Shown one piece after another: positions 22,801-33,288 of a stretch of 64,000 nucleotides of DNA (the first letter of the stretch is position 1; every line of letters begins with the position of its first letter). Position numbers and translations under genes: made by a program. Under the pieces are notes generated by a model that was not told where the DNA came from, made no database searches, and saw only the letters and a program-made list of their open reading frames with translations. The DNA lies in the NCBI GenBank assembly GCA_964019155.1, contig OZ025244.1, positions 6,688,919-6,752,918 of the forward strand. The letters are read 5' to 3'. Origin of the DNA: Osedax fenrisi (lineage: Eukaryota > Annelida > Polychaeta > Sabellida > Siboglinidae).

Positions 22801-25800
22801 GGTTTTTACCGCCTATGATAATAACAGCAGTAATAACTTGTCCGGTAAAAACAGCTTTTTAGCAAAACTAATGGAACCCTGATTTGTGTGTGATAACTTT
22901 GATCGTTTTAAAGCCATTTAGGAGGAAAAAGCATATCCATATTATAAACTAAAAACTAACAGAAATAAACAACATTCTTCAAATACATATTATTAAGTAT
23001 TGTGAAGTTAACCGTTAATTTGAAGTAGAGACTTAATACGATCCTCCAATGACAGAAACGCCAGTCCATCCTCCTCCTCTTCCTCCTCCTCCTCCACATT
23101 ATCATCCGTGTGGTCATCTTTAGGCGAGGGTGTCATCGGAGGGGGCATCGGGGGCGTATGGGGTAGTCTAGAGCGGGGTGATCTAGCGTTGAAAGGGAGA
23201 TCTCCGGGAGAGCTGTTCTTCAGGTGATCCGCGAGCTGTCTCGAAGGGCTAGAACGGCAATAGATGTATGGGGTATGTATGATTAGGGCAACTATAGAGA
23301 GGGTTACAAGTTATAGTGATGACTCATCATGATGCCTACGACTATTATTTGTGAAGTACGCTTTTGTTTACTTTTTTATAGAAACATTTTTTAATAATTA
23401 AACATAACTATATATTTATTTAAATATAATTTAGAATTGGCGCTACTAGGAAGGTAGTTAGAGTTTCTCGTGTTGGCTATGTAGAGTGTTAGGTAATGTA
23501 CTATTAGGGCAACTATAAAGGGTTAATCAGAATTACCTCTGAATTACTTCTCATTAAAGGGGGAGCATTTAATTTGTTTTCAAAAATTAGTTTACTTTAT
23601 AATATAAAAATATAATTTATTATCTTTAATGTGATAAATAATAATTTTTACAACAACATGAAAACAAATACTTCACCATTCCCCTTCGTTTTTTTATAAA
23701 AAATGTATCATATAATTATATTACATAATTAATTATCTTTCATATACAAAAAAAATCGTGATGAAATTTACAATATAACTATCAAAATTTGATGTAATAT
23801 GACACCTACTAAGTCTAGTCTGTCATATTCTAAATAATTTGTAAATAAATAAAATAATAAAATAATAACTATTGTAAAATACTAGGTATTTATTAGGTAA
23901 AATTCATTACATGTTATGAATAAGATCTATTTTTAAAATTTAAAAACTCAATAAAATTTTGAAATATCTTTTTTGGTTTACATTATGAATTCAATATATA
24001 GATGGCGGTTTCAAATGTTTATTTCCTGTTTTCAAACACAAACAATTGACACCATTATATTATGGTATAATTTTCCATTTTATTTACATTTCATTAAGGT
24101 GCGACGTTCGTTTTATTCTAAAATAATTTATAAATCAATTTTTATTTTATTGAATAATGATATTATATAATTAATTATCTTTAATTTACAAAAAAAAATC
24201 TGTAAGAAATTTGCAATATAACAATCAAAATTCGATGTTGTATGACACCTACTATAGTCTGCCATTTTCTAAATACTTTGTAAATAAATAAAATAATAAT
24301 TATTGTAAAATATTAGGTTTTATAAATTAATTCCATTTTATGAATATAAGATCGATTTTAAAAAATTTTGAAATATGTTTAGCTTGTAAATATTAAAAAA
24401 AATTACTTTATTTTTCAACATCAATTTACTCAGTAACTTTTTATGATAAGTAATGTTACTAAAACATTAATATATTTTTTATTATTGAATATTGTTTGAT
24501 AAAACCTTCTGCATTTGAAACATATATATATATAGATTAAAAATAATAAAATGAAATTTATAAATTTATTAAAAATAAAATATATATATTACATTATTTA
24601 GAATAATATCTAATAATTTATAATTATATATGATATATATATATTATTATAAATTTATAAACTACTTGTATATATTTATATAGAATTTTATTTATTTTAA
24701 AGCCATATTTATTAGCTATATATAGAAAAAAAAGTAGGTCATTAGATAAAACCTTCTGCATTTGAAACATATATATATATAGATTAAAAATAATAAAATG
24801 AAATTTATAAATTTATTAAAAATAAAATATATATATTACATTATTTAGAATAATATCTAATAATTTATAATTATATATGATATATATATATTATTATAAA
24901 TTTATAAACTACTTGTATATATTTATATAGAATTTTATTTATTTTAAAGCCATATTTATTAGCTATATATAGAAAAAAAAGTAGGTCATTAACTACTATA
25001 GATAAGAAATTGAACCATATTACATATTATATGGTGAATTATATTATTGCTATCTTTATCAGCAATACCTCACTTAAACTACGATTTATTGATAAAACCT
25101 CTTGCAATGGAAATGTAATTATATATAGATAAATTATTTATTACAATATTGTACATATACATAAACATAAAGTATATATATGGCATTAATTAGACTGAAA
25201 TATATGTTTAGCTTGTAAATATTATAAAAAAGTATTACTTTATTTTTCAACATCAATTTACTCAGTAACTTTTTTTGCTCATTGATCTCATTTAATTGGA
25301 CAATACTCGTATCATAGTTACGGTTCGTATATACTAAATTGTATACAAACAAAGACTATTTGATGTTTGATGAAATGAATTTATATTTTCAAAATTTATT
25401 AATAAATCAAAAAGTTATACAGTATTTATGTAACCGATTATTTAGTAATTATTACTTGTATTTAAATTATTTATTCAATTTTTACTTCCAATAAAGACTC
25501 TTTTGGTGTACTTGTACTTTTGGTATACTGTATGGATAAAATGGATAAATAAATATTTTATTATTTTATTTCTAACAAAATAATTTGTAAAAAAAAAAAT
25601 TGTAAATATTAAAAAAAATATTACTTTATTTTTCAACATAAATGTACTCAATTTCAAACTTTGTTTTATGATAAGTAATGTTACTAAAACATAGAAGCGT
25701 GCCATCGATAGTGTGAATAGAAGCTTACTAATAGAATGTTTAGAAACGTGCCATCGATATAGATGAATACAAATTAACATATACATATCTAGACATGTAA

Positions 25801-28800
25801 TATCTGACCTATAGTTCATAGGGTCGTGACCTTCACCTCCGTCCACTGACTGATCGTCCTGCCTATGATGATGATGATATTGACGCGAGTGATTCTCCAT
25901 GGAGGGAGGCTGTTCGTCATGGGAGCCAGACTCTTCGGGTCGATGTCTCTGAGGAGAATCGTACGACGCGGGTGGCGCCCCTTCTGCGTGAGCCGCCCCC
26001 CTTTCATTAATGGGGTGGGGTGGAAGCGGGGCTTGCGGGGCCGGTTGAGAGTCCATTCGCCAGTCTCGGCTGCTTTGATTGGCGTAGGTAGAGCCGACCT
26101 CTTGCGGTGGCGGCGGGTTGTGAAGGTCGTACGGGGTCGAATGAGTAGGTCCGTGATGACCTTGACTAGATGGCGTGGATGTGAGGTGTTAATACATTCG
26201 AGGAATCCGATATATTTGTATAGAGAATTTTTAGAAAAATATATTTTCGCTTTATTAAATAAATTTATTTTATAATTTTATAAATATAAATATTCGTATA
26301 GTAAATAAATCAGATATCGTCTTTACGCATGGGCCCTCAACTATTAATAAACTTGTAATAGGAAAGCGCTTGTATCAGATCAAAATTCATCATTTATAAA
26401 TATATAATATATTTAATATTATATTTAATATTATTACAAGTAAAGAAAATATCCAAAATAATATAATATATATAAATATGTATATATATATTAGAAATAT
26501 AATATTCTTGTTAGTAAATTAATCAGATCTCGTCTTTACGCATGGGCCCTCAACTATTAATAAATTTGTAACAGGAAAGCGCTTGTATAAGATCAAAATT
26601 CATCATTTTATTAACATCATATAAATAGGCTAAAGTAAAATATTTAACTTATAGAAATGGTTCGGCCCATATACAAAATATGTATTATTTTACGAGTGTA
26701 ATGCTTAGATAGGTGGACATAGGTACATATGTAGATACACCTATAGATACACCTGTAGATACACCTGTAGATACACCTATAGGTGGACATAGGTTGGCTG
26801 CGTAACAATCTCTAACCTCATCTGAGGATCTGAAGCCACTTTAGGCATGCTAGCGATTCCTACTGCCTGGGGGTTCAGTATCAAGTGGACGGCACGGTTT
26901 CGCAGGATACCTTGACCGTGCGGTGATTCATTACATTACGATGTATATAGCATGCAATATATGTGTATGTATGTGTGTGTATTGTATCAATTAGTTATAA
27001 TTTACATAATAAAATAGTATTATTAATATATATATATATAATTTATTAATATTTACGTAGACTAAACAAATTTAAAGTTATTATACATTCATTATAATGA
27101 TATTGACTAGTTTAATATTTCATCGATGATCTTTGATTATTTATAAAATACTATATAAACATTAATAATATAAATATTCATGTTTGTAAATTAATCAGAT
27201 CTCGTCTTTACGCATGGGCCCTCAACTATTAATAAACTTGTAATAGGAAAGCGCTTGTATAAGATCAAAATTCATCATTTTATTTACATCAAATAAATAG
27301 GCCAAAGTATAATATTCAACATATGAAATTATGCCTAAAGTTTTAGTTTACTATTAGCAATATTGTATAGTAGAATTAAGTAGCAATTCAATAGAGGTGT
27401 TAAATATCACTCTGATTCTTATCTCCATCTATATATAGTTGACAAATATTGTAGATGAAATAAGATAATTATTATAATAATAAATAATCTCGTATTATAA
27501 TTTATAAATTATTATAAGCATTACAATTACACGAGATATTACATAATCTGTTCAAATATTCACAATTACTTGAAACAAGCGCGATGGAATTCCTATAGTG
27601 AGAAAGGAGGGGTGGAGTGGTGGAAGGGGTGGAGGGGTGGAGGGAGATGAGGAACCTTTAGGGTCGATGTAGACTCTAATGACGTTGCCCATCTTGCTGA
27701 TACCGTGCAGTGATTTCACACACTTCATAGAGGATGTAGTACTGCTGTACAGAACCTGGGTATAGGAGGGAGGTGAGGGGCGGAGGGAGATAGAGTGATA
27801 TGCTATTAATGTACATCATCATCATCAGCGTCATCATGAAAGATCAAGTAGTTAATTATTATAGTTAAAGTTATAGTTATAATTATAGATATTAATATAA
27901 CAATTGTTATAATTATATATATATTGTTATAGATATAGATGTAGTTAAGTATATATAAGTATATATATTTATAAGTATATGTATAGTTTTGCTATAGATA
28001 TTGTTATAGATATAGATATAGTTATAGATATTGTTATAGATATTGTTATAGATATAGATGTAGTCATAGCTATAGATATAGATATAGTCATGTGCACACA
28101 CGAGCACCAACACCACCACTATTGCTGCCTCTACACTATAATGTTGAACCTTAGCGATACCGAGATGTTTCCTAGACTTGGGGTGATAGCAGACATGACA
28201 CTCAGAGATGTCTCCGAATGGGGAACACATGTCTCGTAGGAACCGCTCGTCAATGTTGTCGTTGAGGTTCTCAAACGAGACCTCCTTAGGCTCCACTCGA
28301 CCCACAAAGTATTTGTCATGCTGGTGAGGGGGGGGGGTAGGTTGTCAGGGTGTTAGGGGGTAAGGAGTCAGAGTTCTCAAACGAGACCTCCTTAGGTTCC
28401 ACACGACCCACTCAAAGTACTCGTAGGTAGGGGGAGTCAGAGGGAAGGAGCAGCAGGGTGTAAGGGGTTAGGGCTAAGAGTATAGGGATGTAAGGAGGGG
28501 TTACTAGTGTTGCATTGTATACGAGAGATAGGATAGTATCAGGGATAGAGCCTAACCAGATGTACTGGTTGGGCATTAGGGGTGTAAGCATTAGGGGTTG
28601 AGCATTAGGGGTTGAGCATTAGGGGTGTAAGCGGGATGATTTGGTTAAGGGGTCATTGTTACTAGTTCAACTCTATGTACGGTAGGGTATAGAATTGGAG
28701 GGGCTTCATCGATATAGGAAGTTCATATTACAGGGGTTATAATCAATATATCGACTGCATTGAAAATATTGAATATAGGTTTACAATGTATACTTTGCAT

Positions 28801-28911
28801 GCATGTATAATGGACACTTTCAAATTTGTTGGTTATATATATATATATATATTTATGATACATGTTAATATTTATGTACAAGGGCTTAATGAAACCTTAT
28901 TGTTTACAACA

Positions 28912-28983
<72 letters not shown>

Positions 28984-31900
28984 TACCCGTAAATTACGGG
29001 CCGTAATAATATATCATATAGGTTAGTTATTAGAATCACACATATAATGTATATAAATATGCGTGTGTTGGTATGTGTACTTGTATATATAAGTGTTTAT
29101 ACATGCGTATATACAGTGTATATGAGTGTATATGTGTGTTTAAAATAATGTTTTATATTGTGAAAAATTGTTTCAACTAAATATATACTTGAAAACACTA
29201 TAAATTATCTAATATTCTAAGAATATGTGTGTCTACTAATTTTAATTCTTATCAATATTACATCCCCTTTATGACTAATAGATTGTCTTTAACTTTTTTT
29301 TAATATTTATAATTCAAGAATTATTAGATATATTAATAATACAATTATAATGTTGTAAATATATTGATTTTGAATTTATTATAAATATATTGATTAAAAT
29401 AATGATATGATAATTAAGATTTTGAAAAATAAATCACTTAAAAACAAAATAAATATGTAAAAATTCATATATATATATAGATATATATAGATAAATTTAT
29501 AAATATATTATACAGTTACCCTATTCAGAGTACCATCAAATAGTGTTAGCATGTCAAAATGTTAGTTAAGGGGGGTATTTCGTTCACCCATGCAATGTAA
29601 ATAGATTCAATTACACAAATTTAATAATAGGTAATCACATAATTTTTTTTTCTATAGTTTAATAATATATTATTTTACATACTATTATGAAATTATTTTT
29701 TTATTATATTTCCATTTATTAAAATATTTATAATATATGTTATAAATAAAAAAATAAATTAATAATTTTTAGTGAAATAAAAAATAACAGTCATATATTA
29801 CATTCATATATTACAGACTATTGTATTTTTTACTTATATTGAAAATTACAGTTCATTATTTCTATTATTCAATGAGATATTGAATTTTTTATAATAAAAT
29901 TTTGAATTACCATTTAGAAAATGATAATACATAGATATATGTATACTATAGAATACATAAAATGTATGATATGCAATATATTATTTATATAAAGTAGGAT
30001 TATATGTATAAAGCTGTCTTCACACCAAGAATCCGTACAGATAACTCGAACGGATTGAAAATTTATAAAATTATTAGGTGTGAACTTATTAGATTAGATC
30101 CGTACGTGTTATTTACGACATGTTCTATAAAATCCGAGCACTGAACGGAATTATGAGGAATTTGAACGTAATTTGAATATAATTATAATTAAATTAATGT
30201 ATTTAAAATATATTTATTCGTATTATATTTTTATGTTTATGTTTATATCAAAGATCTTAATAGACTTGTTATGATACGCACGAAACACGGCAGATTTTCT
30301 GTTCGGATTTATGAATGCTTTATTTTTAAATATCTATCCAATCTGGATATCCGTACGGATTCTTGGTGTGAACTCAGCTTTAGTATATTAATAATATATA
30401 TATGTATAATAAAAACATTATAATATTTTAGTTAGCCCACTTTGTTAGAGATACTCTTTCAATGCTTATCAAATTTAAGCATGTCACAAATGTAAACTAA
30501 TGCTATGTGTTCTATCATATTGGCATACACTGTATATATATTTATATATTTATATATATATAGTAAATTAATCAGATCTCGTCTTTACGCATGGGCCCTC
30601 AACTATTAATAAACTTGTAATAGGAAAGCGCTTGTATAAGATCAAAATTCATCATTTATAAATATATATATTATATATAATATTATATTTGATATTATTA
30701 AAAGTAAAAAAATATCCGAAATAATATAATACAAATAAATATATACATATATATTAGAAATATAATATTCATATAGTAAATTAATCAGATCTCGTCTTTA
30801 CGCATGGGCCCTCAACTATTAATAAACTTGTAATAGGAAAGCGCTTGTATAAGATCAAAATTCATCATTTATACATTATTATATTTATTACATATTTATT
30901 TTCATATATTTTATCATATAAAATATATTTTATGTTTTTTAAAGTTTAAAAATATGTCTTAATATTAATATACATTAGATATATATATATATATATATAT
31001 TATTAATTATAATTTTATAATAACAAGAATATTTTTTTAAATATATATACCTTTATATATGTATTTTATAACTACGATGCTAATTCAGTATACGTATATA
31101 TATATATATATATATATATATTCACTGCGTGCCTTAATTCATAATGAAACGTATGCTTAATAATATAACAGGGTAGCGAATTCTATAACAAAAACATCAA
31201 CGCAGGCATATAGAAATTATCCAAGGTACTAGAGTAGTAATAGTGATCAGTAGGGATGGCAATGTCTACTAGTCTAGTTGTCTACTAGTCTAGTTGTCTA
31301 ATAGTCTAGTTGTCTAATAGTCTAATTGTCTAATGATTCTAATTCATATTTACAGTGTTCCATAGGTTTTTACCGCCTATGGTAATAACCTGTCATGTAA
31401 AAACAGGTTTTTGCCATGGTAAAAACCTAGTTATATCTATATAATTAAATATAATATTATCTATATTATATTAAACCTACTATTGTCTATATAATTTATA
31501 ATTATATATTATTTATAGATTTTATAGATAATATACAATTATAAAGTTAATCAATACTACATTAAAATAATAATTATAAGATTTTTTATATTTTTTTAAA
31601 AAAACTTTATTAATTTTGACTTTATATAAAGACAAATTTTTTTAAATAAATAATATGATAAGAAAATTTAAATAAATGAGTAAATAATTCAATAATATAT
31701 AAATACAGTCAAAGCTCGATAACTCAACATTGACGGGACGGAGTTTTCATGTTGAGTTAGCGAGTATGTTGAGTTATCGGATGTATAAATTAATGACTTA
31801 ATTAATGTTTTTTTCACATAAATGCATTCAAAATAGTACTCGTATGATAATATAATAATTGTAATTGTATTTTTACGTTTATATATTTATATCCATATAT

Positions 31901-33245
31901 TATTAAATAAATCCATGTTGAATAATTTATGTTAAATTATATTTGTTGAGCAATGTAGATTTATAGATACGAATCCAACAACATATGTTTGTGATATTTT
32001 TATTTTTCATAAATGTTGAGTTATCGGATGTATATTTACATGTAATGTATAGGCTAGGATTATAAAAACGATGTTGAGTTATATGTATGTTTAGTTATAT
32101 TTGTTGAGTAATAGTGTTTTTGTTAACATGTAAAAGATACGAATCCAACCAAATATTTTGTGGATGTTGAGTTATCGAGCTTCTACTGTATATATATATA
32201 TAAAATATTGAATAGAATAATATATTTATTTTTGTATTAGTAAAAGGTAATATTGTAAAAAAAAATATATATATATTACTAATTACTATCAATAGAACTA
32301 ATAATATTTTCATTGAGAAATTATTTGAATGTATTCATTATTTGATTTTTTACCATGATATTTAATTAAATATATCTATAGATATTGTTAATTATATATA
32401 TATAAATATAAATACTGAATAGAATATTTATTTTTATATAAAAGAAATTAAATATAGTTAAAAAAATATTTTTTACAATACTGTATATTATTATTATATA
32501 ACTCAAGTAATATTTTCATTGTGCAATTTTATATAGCACAGTATGATTTTATTTCATTTATAAAATGTATCCAATTACATCAAATTGTTAATTTTACAAT
32601 TTGAATAAGGGTGGCAATTTTTTAAATAAATGTACTATAAATAGCATAATCAAAGCAATGATAAAATGTTTGGTCAAATTTTCAAATAAAACTACTAGAT
32701 TAATTAGCCATAACATTTATATATAATTATAATTGAATCAATATTACTTTAAATTTCAATATAAATTTTTTTTTAAATGTATTATATTTTATGAGTATTA
32801 GTTTTTTCCCAGTTTTTACCAGTTATCACTGTAAATTAACTTGGTAGAGATAGGTTTTTGACACTTTTTACCAAAAATTATGGAACCCTACATATTTATA
32901 TTTAAAATTTACATAATTTGAATTTTGAATATAATGATTTGAATATATATTTATTTTGAACGATTAATCAGACATAATTTGATAGAGATGTAAGTACCGA
33001 CCTTGAATCTGGTATGGGTCAACCAGATGATCACTTTACGAGCCCACAGTTGTTTCGTACGATTGCGAGGGTCGAGCTGCTGGAACGTGGTCTCTGGATC
33101 CTACAGAAGTGAGCAGTAATACCCGTAGTTAGCAAGTGTACAGGTGTTAGGGAGGAGGCAACAATAGCAAACGTTTAATGTTATTTTGAAGCAACAAAAT
33201 ATTTCTAAACAAATATATATCAATGATGAACAAGTATATTCTGTA

Positions 33246-33288
<43 letters not shown>

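Noticed and set aside
25865..26275. Plus-strand ORF of 136 codons
   Set aside because: Shadow of SETD1 exon f.
27913..28305. RRM ORF read on into the TATAGA repeat
   Set aside because: The RRM continues in the exon at 27,755-27,656 after splicing at GTTCAA; the Tyr-Ile tail is repeat translation.
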